Shown piece by piece: positions 34,412 through 45,850 of a DNA stretch of 64,000 nt. The notes beneath the pieces were generated by a model. That model was not told where the DNA came from and ran no database searches. It was given only the letters and a program-made list of their open reading frames with translations. The stretch comes from Perca fluviatilis (Eukaryota > Chordata > Actinopteri > Perciformes > Percidae), in the NCBI RefSeq assembly GCF_010015445.1, contig NC_053119.1, positions 41,971,222-42,035,221 of the forward strand, written 5' to 3'. The position numbers and the translations under genes were made by a program. Within the stretch, counting starts at the first letter, position 1, and each line of letters opens with the position of its first letter.

Positions 34412-35435
34412 GTGAGTGTTGTATTTAAGGCATGAAAATGTTAGCAGTATAGCTGCTTTTTTGTTTATATAATAGAGGATAGAAGAATAAAAAGACATAC
34501 AGACACACATTACACACAGGCCCGGAATTGTTTTATTTGTTTTTATTTGGGTGACTAAGTTATAACTAAGTTATTACAGATGGATTGGTATTTTGTGGTA
34601 TGAAAAGATACTAGAAACACAAGTAATAAAGTATAAATGCAAAGAAGATAATTCATTAGGCATAGGTATTTAAAATGTACAAGACATATGGGATATGGCC
34701 CCTAAAGTATTACATCAAAAACAGTATCCACTTCTAATCGTTTATACTACAAATTCTTTGTCTTGTCCGCCTTTACATCTTCTATTCAAGCATTGTTATT
34801 CTGATTACTGCAATATCAGCTGCAGCCATATGATCTACTGTTATTTTGCATTTGTCAGTAGCAATGATCTCTTTGGCCACAAGATGGCACTGCAGTTCTT
34901 TTGCTCTCCTGTCAGAGCCGCTCAATAAAGTTTCCCTTGGGCCATGTGCTATGCTGATGTCTGTAGCTGATGCCTAAACACACACATGACGTGGCCATTG
35001 GTAATCATCCTAGATCATTACACATTCCTAGATCTGTTAACACTGCAGCAAATAATTGTAATGTTATTAAAAATAACCCAGGTGATGAGATATGATAATT
35101 AGTTTCCTGTTGCCTTGGATACTCATAGCAATGGAGTGTGTGTGCGTGTGTTTCTATTTTTCTATTAGAGCTGTAGATTGACTTCTGAAATGTGATATAC
35201 GCACATACTTTATGTATATTAACATCTTCAGAATAAGGGTATAGGTAAAGACTAGTAGATTAAAATTAGAACAACATTTTTACTTAAGATACTTGAAGTT
35301 GAACATCCACACCTTACCTTACCAAAACAGGTCTCTATTTGATCAGTGGTGCTTTTCATCAAGTTGGTCAAACCATACAAATTTGTGTTTCTGTTCAGTC
35401 AACTAACTCTAAATGTATGTTCTGCTGTCTATCAG
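34412..35435. other. zfpm1 intron, 1,024 bp
   Basis: GTGAGT at the 5' border and CTATCAG at the 3' border. The interior is AT-rich and I recognise no transposon or RNA gene in it. Confidence 0.8.
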
Positions 35436-35669
35436 AGGACATTTTCCCATGCAAGGACTGTGGAATCTGGTACCGCAGTGAGAGGAACCTGCAGGCCCAC
35501 CTTATGTACTACTGCGCTAGCCGTCAGAAGCAGCCAGCCGCAGCCTCGTCCCCGCCACAAGACAAACCCAAGGAGTCTTATCCCAATGAACGCATCTGCC
35601 CCTTTCCACAGTGCAACAAGAGCTGCCCCAGTGCCAGCTCACTAGAGATCCATATGCGCACACACAGTG
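35436..35669 (+). CDS. zfpm1: zfpm1 exon, zinc fingers 1 and 2
   Basis: The 234-bp exon is symmetrical (phase 1 to phase 1). It encodes finger 1, FPCKDCGIWYRSERNLQAHL then MYYC, a C2HC (FOG-type) finger known in the family to contact the GATA N-finger. An Ala/Pro/Lys linker follows, and then finger 2 (RICPFPQC to HMRTH), a C2H2 finger. The exon ends in HSG with the donor G|GTGAGA. The open frame continues past 35669 into the intron, but the phase and the HSGERPF junction with the next exon fix the boundary. Identity to vertebrate FOG1 in this exon is very high by eye. Confidence 0.96.
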
Positions 35670-35715
35670 GTGAGAGCAAGACTTACTGTATATGTATGCC
35701 AAACAGACAAAGGAT

Positions 35716-37332
35716 CGGGGGTCTCATTATAAAACTGTGTGTAGGATCCTTATTAAAACTGTACGTACGCCAAAAAGCCAAAAATGGCGTACACCAAAAA
35801 AAAAATCTGATTTCTAAAACCATGTGTACGCACATCGGTAAGCAATGTTCCCTTTATAAATCAGAGTGTGATTTATAAGTGTGCGTACCTGAATCAGCCT
35901 CTTATCCCGCCCTGTAAACGCCCATTTTTAACCATGAATAGTCAATGCAAAGCACCTCAATAATGCTGATCAATATAATCATGACCACTGACGGGGAAAA
36001 AGCAAAAAACAGACACTGGTGAATTGCTGAAAATTGAATCATAATTTCGGCCTGTTCTCGCAGAGTGTAGGTAAACCTTATGTATAGACTACCTATATTA
36101 ATAATACCGTCCAAAACAGCGGTCTTTACGTTACTCGGGGACAGCTTGAATATACCAGACCTATAGGATAAGATTTAACAGAACTATATATTATATCCAA
36201 ACAAGCCTTAGTGATGAAGTTGAAGATTATATATAATATTTATAAAAAAAAAACACTTAGCTGTCTGCCATTTCCCTCTGGAAACAGCAGGTTTCCCCCA
36301 GAGTGGCGAGGACCTGTATTTGGACCGGGATGGCACGGTTCTGATGCGTTGCCCTCTCTACTGGACCCAGTTCAGTACATAGATCCACGATCACAGCTTT
36401 AAGGAATTTAAATCGGCATATTAGCCAGTCATCGTCATGGTCCCTGAAGTCTCTTTTTCTCCTGATTCTTCCATTAGCGTAGTCCTCCTGCAGGGCCAGC
36501 AGTGCCATCATGCAGCATTACGCACGGGGGTCACCGCAGTATTTATGTTTACAACAATTTGTGATTGTTAACACCTTGCTAAAATCACAGCATCAACTAG
36601 TGGTATCCCCCCCCCTCGAGATACAATTGAATTTGACAATTTGAAGACGAAAGAAACTCTATTAGGCAAACACACTTTTCTTCATGCAGGTTTTGTTATA
36701 AACAGTATTAAAGTTCGGACTGATAACGAGGACATTAAGGGTAACGATTGCGCCAGAGCTTAACGGCTGTATTTTCAGACTTTGACATTTGATGATATAT
36801 GCACAGTATTAAAGACAGATATTTAGTTATTTAGGCTACACTGTGTTCTGCAGTTATCTAATGCTAGGGTATTTAAATGCTATCCTGTATTCCATGACGG
36901 TGAGACAGCGCCGATTAAATATTAAGACCTTTTTTTTTTATTTAACATTTTATTTGAGGTGGATTTTACAAGGTTTTAATGAACAAGTATCACTCAGTAC
37001 AAGCGCAAATAACACTGCTGAATTTAATCTTCATGATAATGTGGACAATATGGAATGAAAAAATGTGCGTGAGGCATCAATCCTTGAAAATATTACGAGT
37101 AATCATTATTCCCACATTTACTTTCTGCAGTCTGACTTCAGTTCACCACCTAACTATCTGCGTCGTCAATTCCCATTTGTCTCCAAAATGTGCATATGCA
37201 TGGGTCAGAGTTTGCGTGGAGGACCGCATATTCTCCCGTTATTTTATAAATCACAACCTTTGCGTGGGAAGTGCTGTACGCACATTTTCAGCCCCGTTTT
37301 GTGCGTATGCCACGTTTATAAATGAGACCTCT
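35716..37332 (-). mobile_element. Harbinger transposon filling a zfpm1 intron
   Basis: The ends are GGGGGTCTCATTATAAAACT at 35716 and, inverted, AGAGGTCTCATTTATAAACG near 37332. They belong to the same inverted-repeat type as the element at 44258-45424. A minus-strand frame inside resembles the N-terminal part of HARBI1-type transposase. Target duplication cannot be read clearly, and borders are good to a few bases. The element accounts for about 1.6 kb of the 1,786-bp intron between fingers 2 and 3. Confidence 0.75.
36257..36511 (-). pseudogene. Harbinger (HARBI1-like) transposase fragment
   Basis: Minus-strand frame of 84 codons. The LCTELGPVERATHQNRAIPV segment and the following QIQVLATLG and CFQREMAD blocks match the HARBI1 region that begins 'ELLG...T.RSRAI.PE.QVLAALG'. 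The DDE nuclease part is not present downstream, so only a fragment of the transposase survives. A small deletion appears between LATLG and CFQRE, where relatives have a few more residues. Confidence 0.7.
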
Positions 37333-37455
37333 GAACATTGAGATCTACCTTGTTACTTGACTAGTGTGCCTTCATCAACCAGTTCATTTGACTGTGCGGT
37401 AGATGAGCTCACTGTTTGTCCCTCTAACTTATTGTCCCTCTCGGTCCTTCCACAG

Positions 37456-37698
37456 GTGAGCGTCCATTTGTCTGTCTCATCTGTCTGTCAGCCTTTACCA
37501 CAAAAGCAAACTGTGAGCGCCACCTTAAGGTCCACACGGACACACTGAACGGGGTGTGTCATGGCTGTGGCTTTGTCTCCACCACAAGGGACATCCTCTA
37601 CAGCCATCTGGTCACCAGCCACATGGTTTGCCAGCCTGGATCTCACAGTGAGGTCTACTCCCCTGGCCCAGGACTTCCAAAGCTGCCCCTTTCCACTG
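37456..37698 (+). CDS. zfpm1: zfpm1 exon, zinc fingers 3 and 4
   Basis: The acceptor is CTTCCACAG and the donor is G|GTAACA. The exon is 243 bp and phase 1 to phase 1. It encodes the end of the HSGERPF linker, finger 3 (FVCLICLSAFTTKANCERHL then KVH) and finger 4 (GVCHGCGFVSTTRDILYSHL then VTSH), both C2H2, and a QPGSHSEVYSPGPGLPKLP linker. The finger 3-4 pair with TKANCERHLKVHTDTL is characteristic of FOG1 rather than FOG2; finger 3 of mammalian FOG1 binds TACC3. Longer frames in other phases over this exon are spurious. Confidence 0.96.
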
Positions 37699-37849
37699 GT
37701 AACACATATCATCATTATAACAGCTGATTTTCAAGATTATCAATTTTGTGGATCAACTTAAATCTTGACCAAACTTGAATTTTGCCATTCTCAAACCATT
37801 CAAATGTAAGCTACTGTTATAGTTCACTCATTTTGACTCTCTTCTTCAG
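37699..37849. other. zfpm1 intron, 151 bp
   Basis: A short intron with GTAACA at the 5' border and a pyrimidine-rich CTCTTCTTCAG at the 3' border. No embedded repeat. Confidence 0.93.
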
Positions 37850-40488
37850 GTCTCAGTCCAGGAGACTCGGGTGTGGTGCTGAAGTGTCAAGTGTGTGGTC
37901 ACAACTCTGACTCCCCTGCCCAGCTTCAGCAGCATGTGCGAACTCACCTAGAGGTTAGGGTCCCAGCCGAAAGGAGTCCCACCCCTCGCCAAAGTACGCC
38001 ATCATCAGTTGACCACCCCCAGCTCCAGCTGTCTCCCCAGGAAAGGGAGCCCCTAGCCTGTGTCCCTTTGCCAGACTCATCCAGCCCTGGTGCAAACGGC
38101 GGCTCAGCCACGCCTCGAGACTGCAGTCCTCCTGATGCCCCAACCACTGACCTAAAGATCAAAGAGGAGCCTCATTCAGACTCAGAGACAGAAGAGGAGC
38201 AAATGGAGTTTAAGGAGGATGGAGAGGAAGAGGAGCTTGGTGGAGAGGAGGGAGATCAAGAAGCAAAAAGGAAGACAAAGGAGGAGCAAATTGCCACATC
38301 CTCCTGCCAGACATTAACCTCTCCGTCGAGTCCAGCCACCGCAACTGTGAAGGCAGAACCAACTAGTCCCACCCCTGGTTCTAGCCCTGCACATTTGGGA
38401 GGTACAGGGTCAGTTCTTCCTGGAGGCGCAATGTTCTTGCCTCAGTACATGTTTAATCCTGAGGCAGCCATTTTGCCTCAGGCCTCAGAGATACTGGCTA
38501 AAATGTCAGAGATGGTCCACAGCCGTCTGAAACAGGGCCAGCCAGTTCCTCAGAACAACCCAGCAGCCTTCTTCCCATCTGGACCGACTGCACCTACAGC
38601 TGCAGCCACTCCCCCTCATAAAGGAGCCACCTGCTTTGAGTGCGATATCACCTTCAACAACATTAACAACTTCTATGCACATAAGCGGCTGTACTGCTCC
38701 AGTAGGCACCATGGAGAAGGTGCAACCTCAGCTTCAGGCCCTGGATCGACAAGAGATGCAGCCCCAGCCACGATGCCTTCCAGTGGGGTACATGGCTCGT
38801 CTGCATCTCCTCCGGGTGGAGCAGCAAGTAGAGCAGCCTCTGCTTCTCCTACTGACTCTGACCCCCCTGCAGGAAGTGGAGTAACAGAATCCAGGAGGAT
38901 GGTGGAGGTGAAGACAGAAAACCCGGTGGTGAGAGAGGGAATATCATCCTCTTCTGAAGGGGAAGGTGGAGGTGGAAGTGTGGGAGGAGGAGCTGGAGGA
39001 GGAAGAGCAAGTGAAGGCAGCCAAAGTCCTGCTAGTGGTTCTGCAGAGGACCAAGAAGACGATCCCAATAGAACCTTCTGCGTGGCCTGCAACATTCGCT
39101 TCAGTCGTCATGAAAACTACACTGTTCACAAACGCTTTTACTGCGCGTCACGCCATGACCCATCCAACCACCGAGCCGTACATATGGCCAAGGCAACCAC
39201 CACAGCAGCCTTCCTTCCCCAGCCCATCCGCACACGCAAGAGGAAGAAGATGTACGAGATTCACATGGCCAGAACTGAAGCCTTAGCCAATGCTGCTGCT
39301 GCTGCTGCTGCTGCCGCTGCAGCCACTGCTGCTGCCGCCTCTGCGCCATCCCCTTCCGTTCTGGGCTTGGCAGTGAAGCAAGAAGTTTCTCCCAGCGGGG
39401 CAGGCAGCTCCAGCTCTGAAGGAGATGGCCCGATTGACCTCAGCAAGAGGCCCCGTCTGAGAGAGGTTTCACGGCACAGCGGTAGCAGTAGCAGTATTCT
39501 CCCTGCCCTGCCTCTTACTGACTATCACAAGTGCACCGCCTGCAGTATCAGCTTCAACAGCATTGAGAACTACCTGGCTCATAAAACCTACTATTGCCCT
39601 GCCACCACCCTCCAGCCCCACACCTTGGAACAGCTTCACAGGCTCAAGAGATCGGCCTCCACCTCTCCCAAAAGCAAGCCTCAGCAGGAGCGCCCAGAAC
39701 TTTTGCACCCTATGGAGGCTAAAGCTCTACCCGCTGAGTGGGTTGCTCAGGCTCAAGGCACATCATCCAGTCCTCACCCCTCTGCCTTACCAGCCTCCGA
39801 TGCCACATCTTGTCCCAATACAAACCCCACACTTGCAGCCACCCCAGGAGCTGGAGCCAAAGGTGTAGGCGCTGGTTCCTCTCAGGTGGTCTGCCCATAC
39901 TGCCCTAACAGGCTCATCACCTGTGACCTGATGGAGCACTTCAAGACTACCCACGGTCTGGTTGTAACCATTCAGCCACCCCAGCCAGGCATTGCAGTCA
40001 GTCGCAGCCCCAGCCTTAGTCCCAGGGATGGACCTGCAGCAACCACCTCCACCACCCCGACCAGCCAGCCCAGACTGGTCTCTCGTGTTCACAGAGACCG
40101 CATCAATGGACAGGCAAGGAGCGGTACAACTTCTCCTGTCTCCCCACCGGTAAACGGCAGCCCTTCCGGTGGGGTTGGATCACCTTCGGCCTGTTCACCT
40201 CTGCCGCTGTCTCCCCCAAGGGCTCCCTCTCTGACTTTATCACCTGTGCCTGAGGTCCTGAAGGAGACGGTGGGGTCATCCCATCTTCCAGACAAGGCTG
40301 TCCCGACCATAGCCTCTACACCCCAGCCTGCCCCCATCCCCAGCCCTAAAACTACAGTAATCTCCCCTGTCCTGAACGGTAACTCCCGCTTCTGTCGACT
40401 CTGCAACATCAAGTTCAGCAGCCTGTCCACGTTCATAGCTCATAAGAAATACTACTGCTCCTCCCACAGTGCTGAACATGTCAAGTGA
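37850..40488 (+). CDS. zfpm1: zfpm1 last exon, fingers 5-9 and CtBP motif
   Basis: The exon opens in phase 1 after TTCTTCAG and encodes 878 residues to the TGA at 40486. In order: an extra C2H2 finger LKCQVC...QQHVRTH (37879-37947); an acidic segment (38155-38289); the conserved [19 protein letters not shown] block; finger 5 (38629-38697); finger 6 (39073-39144); basic [10 protein letters not shown]; a polyalanine tract (39292-39342); PIDLS (39430-39444), the CtBP-binding motif; finger 7 (39523-39597); finger 8 CPYC...H..H (39889-39954); and finger 9 (40387-40458) followed by SSHSAEHVK. Fingers 5, 6, 7 and 9 are C2HC; 5, 6 and 9 with finger 1 bind GATA N-fingers in mammals. PIDLS preceded by Gly and the CPYC finger 8 mark FOG1, not FOG2. 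PsiKxE motifs occur at 38158, 38347, 38908 and 39373. The GTG at 37873 is an internal Val codon, not a start. Confidence 0.97.
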
Positions 40489-43280
40489 GCTGAGCATTTC
40501 ACTTCTTCATCTTCCCCTTTCTTTATCTTTCTGAGTGGAGGCTTTCCTTCACCAAAATGGCGCTCAGCTGGCATGACCATGAATGACAATGAATGACTGT
40601 TACTCACCTGGCAGGGCCTGATGCCCAACTGCTCCAGAGCAGAATTGGCAGGTGGTGTTACTAACATACATCAACTGATATTTCTCCTCTGATGGGTCAA
40701 AGTTTGTAGTACACTAAGAGCTGAGGCAGATGCTACCGGCACACACTGGTGTGCCCTTGTCCCCTAGATCACTCTCTGTCTTCGTACCCCAGTCCCCAAT
40801 TCAACATCTACCACTCCCAGGCCTCACAGTATGTTGCATTATGAGGGCGATAAAAACATTTATGTCAACAGCCTCTTTTCTGTCTCATTGTTGAAATGTC
40901 AGTACCTAGATTCTGACTGTTGGAGGCATTTCTGATAATACAGGATGATGATGCTGATTATGATGAATCTCCAGTCTTCTCCTGAGCTCTTAATGTTCCA
41001 GACCTAAACAGAGGAATCATTTCTCTTGTGTGGAAAAGACTTGATCATTGTTAATGTTTTTATTATCTGTGCATAGTGTATGATGTCTGAAAAAAAGAAT
41101 TCTATAATGCTTTTGGTTTCAACACTGGCTCTTTTTTGCTTACTAGAGAAGCTAAAGCGTTTTTAGCTGAAAAACAAATATGTGGTATCACAATGTTACT
41201 AATTACTGAAGGATAATATTTCAAAATGGACAGTTTTTTTTCTTCTTTTCTTTCATACACACAAATTTTTATTTTCTCTTTAAAATGCAAGGGAGAAAAA
41301 AATGTGAAATATTTATCTTTTAGTCCTCACTGATTTCATGTCAACAGAAAACTACCTACCTGGTGTCTGAGAGTACTTGTATTTTTTATTTGTATATTTT
41401 TCATACTGTTGGAAGGAACTGGGTGTGTTGAAGTGTATTTTCTAAGTGTAGATATATAATATCTTCTCACAGTAATCACTGGGATCACACTGAACTTCAT
41501 TACATTTGCATTTTGTGATACATTGTGTCACTATTTGGTTTTCTGTTTATGTAGTCTTTAATTGATGGTGAGGTCTGAAAACCAGCGCTGTTTATTTTGA
41601 TCCCCTCTTGTACCTTGCTGATGAGCAACACAATTAGATTAGAACAGCTTCTTCACTTACAGCTTTTCACATGAGAACGTTAAAGGGAGCGCTTCTGAGA
41701 CTGTTGTGTTTATACTTTGGTGAGAACATTGTAACCTCCACATTTTACGGTTACAAAATCCAAATCTTGCGTTACCAGCCTCCATACCATGCTAAGTATG
41801 ACCATCACGGACACTCCGCTTTACATGATTTGTTGCATACTGCCAAATCATACGTATACTAAGGGATACACAAAACACAAAAAAATGCTTCTGTATCTAA
41901 TACACATCTTAAAAGATGTTATTTTTCTTTTAAATTATTGTGTTTCTGTCCGGCAATGAAGGCATAACAGGGAAGATTCGCATCTTAGTACAACACCTCA
42001 CACAGTAGATAGATGTAATAACCACTTATTGTGGCCCATGGTGTGTGTAAGAGAGAGACCCTTTCCACTCTCACTTTATTGCTTTCTCACTCATGCACAC
42101 ATACACAGACAGTTTACGCTATATTCCCATGCTGCTGTTGCAGTTGCAATACAGTGTTAGTTAGAACTGTGAAATGCTTTCTTTTTTCAATTATTCATTA
42201 TTATTAATATTGATGCAAACTTACCAATGTACAGTAAGGATCATCTTCAGTTTTTTAGGGCCAAGACTTAATTTTAATTGAAGCTGCCAATAGCCAATAT
42301 TGCATCCAGATGCTGAATTTGTTACAAATGTAGTAATTTTCCTCCCACAAATTCTAAGAAATTTCCCTCTCGATTTTACTTTTGTCAATGTACAAGACCC
42401 TCTAAAACAGCCTTTGGACCTTTTATGATATGTTAAAACTACAGAGTTGAGAATTAGTATTAGGTCATCGCAGTTTCATTGCAAGTTCTGAGGCCAGTCC
42501 TCCCATACTGATTTCTTTGGTTAGCAGGGCAATACCTAAACCAGCTATTAGACATTTTTGCAAAAATGCTAATGTCAGTCAAAATGTAACACACACACCT
42601 AATCAAAGTCATCACTCTCAGCAGTGGTTGTAATAAATATAGTTTTTTTTTTTTAGGGGGGGACAACAGAACAAGCTGTAAACATAACACTGACATATCA
42701 GCGTATGAAAGTGTTATCGTGACTGTGGCAATGTGAGCTCCTCATTCATTAATTGTTCATCCCATCTGTCACATAATTCAAAATTCCTGGTTGATTTTTA
42801 TGTTGTGGTTTGGAGCAGAACTGTACCAGACACATCTTTCTAAGTGTTTACAGTAGTATCTCTCAGTTCAAAAGGAGAAAGAAAAAGCAGAAGAAAGTCA
42901 CAGAGTCATGTCAACTAGTCACAAATTGAGTAACAGAGTGCTGGAAAATCATCCTTTGAACTTACTTTAACTGCACTGTGTTGTATAAAATGTGCCGAAT
43001 GTTTTAGTTTTAGGGATTTTTTTGTAATCTATTTATGTTATACAGAACTTTTCCCCGTCCAAAGTCCGTCACCTTGAAGGTCTTTCTGAAAGATTTTAAC
43101 CCTCACATAAAACCTTTTTTCTAGTTAACATGTTTTCTCAATGATTCCTCTCATGTCCATAATGGAGAAAATCACTATGAATGTCAAAACGTATATTTCC
43201 ATATTTTTCATTTCATTTCAGTTCCATTACACTCTTGTCCAAACTATGCATGGGAAATAAAAAAGTTCTGAGAGACACTG
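40489..43280 (+). other. zfpm1: Probable zfpm1 3' UTR
   Basis: AT-rich, largely transposon-free sequence follows the stop codon. A canonical AATAAA at 43256-43261, in 'gggaaataaaaaag', is the best polyadenylation signal, and a GT-rich segment ('gagaatgtgactgtac') follows. This implies a UTR of about 2.8 kb. An earlier AATAAA at about 42633 could give a shorter form. The 3' end is inferred from motifs, not from transcript evidence. Confidence 0.5.
43256..43261 (+). terminator. Candidate polyadenylation signal AATAAA
   Basis: A perfect hexamer 2.8 kb after the zfpm1 stop codon, with a T/GT-rich region about 25-60 bases downstream. Confidence 0.4.
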
Positions 43281-43829
43281 ATGAGAATGTGACTGTACTT
43301 TATTTCTAGTGGCTTCAATCTTTTTTGATGTGAACGCCTACGCACATCTCTCGTCATGTTCCATCAGTGGAAATCCTTGACTTTTGTAGGTGCTTGATTC
43401 CCGGTGTACTCATTTAAAAATCACTTCCTTTCATAAGAAAGTTTCCAGTGTGCTGTTTCTCTTTCATACTCTTAAATGAAGGCTGAGTGAATCATCAGCT
43501 TTCCTTTTAAAAGTAAAGTGCATGGGCACTAGTACCTGTAAGAAGAAAAGTGTGCTCAGAGATCAAAGGCTGCCCAAATAATGGCAAAGTGCAGCGAAAA
43601 AAACACTGGTACCTTTAGTTTGCACAGAGACAAAATTAATTTATGCATATTTCCAAATGACTTTCTCACCTTGTATATATGCTTCAATCATGTGATGTCT
43701 CCTTGTATTTACTTATTGTGTACTACTCTGTGTTCTGGAGCCGTTTCAGCTCACAGTCAACATGTTACAAGTGTCATATTAGCATCAATGAAACACTTGA
43801 CACGAGATGCCATAATCTAAATCTCGGAC

Positions 43830-43832
<3 letters not shown>

Positions 43833-43907
<75 letters not shown>

Positions 43908-43917
43908 TGTGTGTGTC
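43833..43917. repeat. (GT)n microsatellite
   Basis: About 41 GT units with one TT interruption near 43905. Confidence 0.97.
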
Positions 43918-44257
43918 TTTCAAATATCTCAAGAACCATTCATTCGATCTACTTCTCACTTGGCTTCCTGGGTACCCAATGAACTTGGGGTTTGGAATTT
44001 TGAGCAGTTTGGACAGCATTGGATATTGGATATTAATAAACTGTAAATAAAACTAAACGACTGCACAATAAAGGTTGAGAAAAAAAACGCTGCCATAACA
44101 ATGGCTCTTCCGTGTCTACACTTCACAATAAAAGCCCAGCTTAAATTCACTCCGAGCATTTCGCTAAAAGGTAACTCACTAAAAAGGAATCTTTTGCCAA
44201 CACTCAGGGCTGTAGTCAAGTCCACTTTTGTCGAGTCCAAGACAAGTCAAAGACCAG

Positions 44258-45424
44258 GGGCCTCATTTATAAAACCTGTTACGCAAGAAAAAGTTGCGTG
44301 AAGCAGGGTGAAATTTGTCGTCGCAACATTCCTCGCAATAGTCGGGATTTATAAAGAATTTCCATGCGTAAAAATGTTCCCAGTTTTCCGCAAACTTTTG
44401 ACCACAAGTGTGATCGTGCGTAATGCTCCCAAGGTTTTGTAGACTGCGTTTTAGTGAACTCCGATGGTATGCCCGTTTTCCGAACCTAACCCAGTTTTTG
44501 TTTTCCTGAACCCAACAATCCCGTTCTTGCTAAACCGACCCAGAGCCGGTCGCGGCGCCCGGCGAGGGGCTGCCAGCAACGGGGGAGAGGCAGGGGCTCC
44601 TCCCACACCGTGCAGCGCTGCTCTCCCCTGCCTCTCCCCGGGAAATGCGTTGTTTGTTTGATGTGTATCTGTGTGTGTGTGTGTGTGTGTGTCTGTGCGT
44701 CTTTATGTGGTCGTATCTGATTGTAGGTGTCTGTGTGTGAATGTTGTCTTTCTGCACCCGCTATTCCCACACAGTTACCATACAAGTTACCAAATTGTCA
44801 CATTTCAAGCACATTCACCTGTTTTGCACCAATAATGATCCAAAATCTTGTTTCTATTTTTTACCTTTTTAATAATTGAATTTCCTTCCTCACAAAAACA
44901 AAAATGATCATATGATCATAAATGTGATCTCACATGGGTAAATGGCAAATATGAACAATAAATTATGTATATAATTGGTAATTGAGCTAAATCTGTTAAG
45001 TATTAAGGCTGTGTAACAACAATATGAACACTACACACGGGTTACAGCTTCCAAACAGGATTTTGTTTCGATGTTCTACCTCTGTTAGGAGCATATCGAT
45101 CTCACAACCACTGAATCGTGTTTTTTCCCCATTTTTCCGTTTCGTGATTGGTGATCAGGGGCTCCTTTCAAGGCTGGAATATTCATTGATCGATTAACAC
45201 GGACCTTATTAGGACAAATATGGGACGACCTTGGGAGGAGCGTGAGGCTCGTGCACGACAGCATAAGGTAACGCACGTCCGTATTTATAACGAGAAGAGT
45301 GCGTACAGGTTGCGCCGCAAAGGTGTTATAAATCAGAATATTGTTTTTGCGTACGGAAATTCTGACTTTTTGCGCACGAAATCTTTCACAATAGAATCTA
45401 CGCACAGTTTTATAAATGAGGCCC
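44258..45424. mobile_element. Harbinger-type nonautonomous element
   Basis: The 18-bp ends GGGCCTCATTTATAAAAC are perfect inverted repeats at 44258 and 45424. The flanking trinucleotides are CAG (44255-44257) and CTG (45425-45427), a near-duplicate of the CWG target. Comparison with copy B of the host repeat (46151-46165, agaccaggactag) shows the uninterrupted site. The 1,167 bp have a (GT)n run at 44671-44691 and no recognisable transposase. The ends resemble those of the Harbinger at 35716-37332, which suggests a shared transposase source. Confidence 0.85.
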
Positions 45425-45584
45425 CTGGACTAGTCGAGACCGAGTCCAAAAAGGTTCAAGTCCAAGTCAAGAGCGAATCCAAAAAGTTTGAGTCCAAGTC
45501 AAGACTGAGTCCAAATGAGAAAAAAGAATGAATGAATGAAAAAAAAGATTCCTCTTCAAGACCACTTTTATATATTTATTTTAT

Positions 45585-45850
45585 GTTCAATTCAATTCAA
45601 TTTTATTTATAGTATCAAATCATAACATAAGTTATCTCGAGACACTTTACAGATAGAGTAGGTCTAGACCACACTCTATAATTTACAAAGCCCCAACAAT
45701 TCCAACAATTCCAGTAATTCCCTCAAGAGCAAGCAGTGCGACAGTGGCGAGGAAAAACTCCCTCTTGGGAAGAAACCTCGGACAGACCCAGGCTCTTGGT
45801 AGGCGGTGTCTGACGAGCCGTTGGGGGTGTGATGAACAGTGGCGATGTGA
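45585..45850 (-). repeat. L2-tail-like dispersed repeat, minus strand
   Basis: It starts with 'tcaattcaattcaattttatttatagtatcaaatcata', the inverse of a LINE-like 'aataaaattgaattgaatt' 3' tail. It continues with 'cgaggaaaaactccctcttgggaagaaacctcgg' and 'gggggtgtgatgaacagtggcgat'. The same block recurs at 62938-63200 (minus) and, inverted, at 62150-62365. Confidence 0.75.

Noticed and set aside
36843..37548. Extra zfpm1 coding exons in the finger 2-3 intron
   Set aside because: Frames there lie inside the Harbinger element or in the wrong phase over the 37456 exon. The 35436 and 37456 exons already join at the conserved HSGERPF linker.
37873..37875. Translation start of a separate 871-residue protein
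   Set aside because: The codon is GTG in the middle of an exon that begins at 37850 with a proper acceptor and joins in phase to the preceding zfpm1 exon.
38673..40436. Antisense genes opposite the last zfpm1 exon
   Set aside because: They are shadow frames of a GC-rich coding exon, with low-complexity products that mirror the sense repeats.
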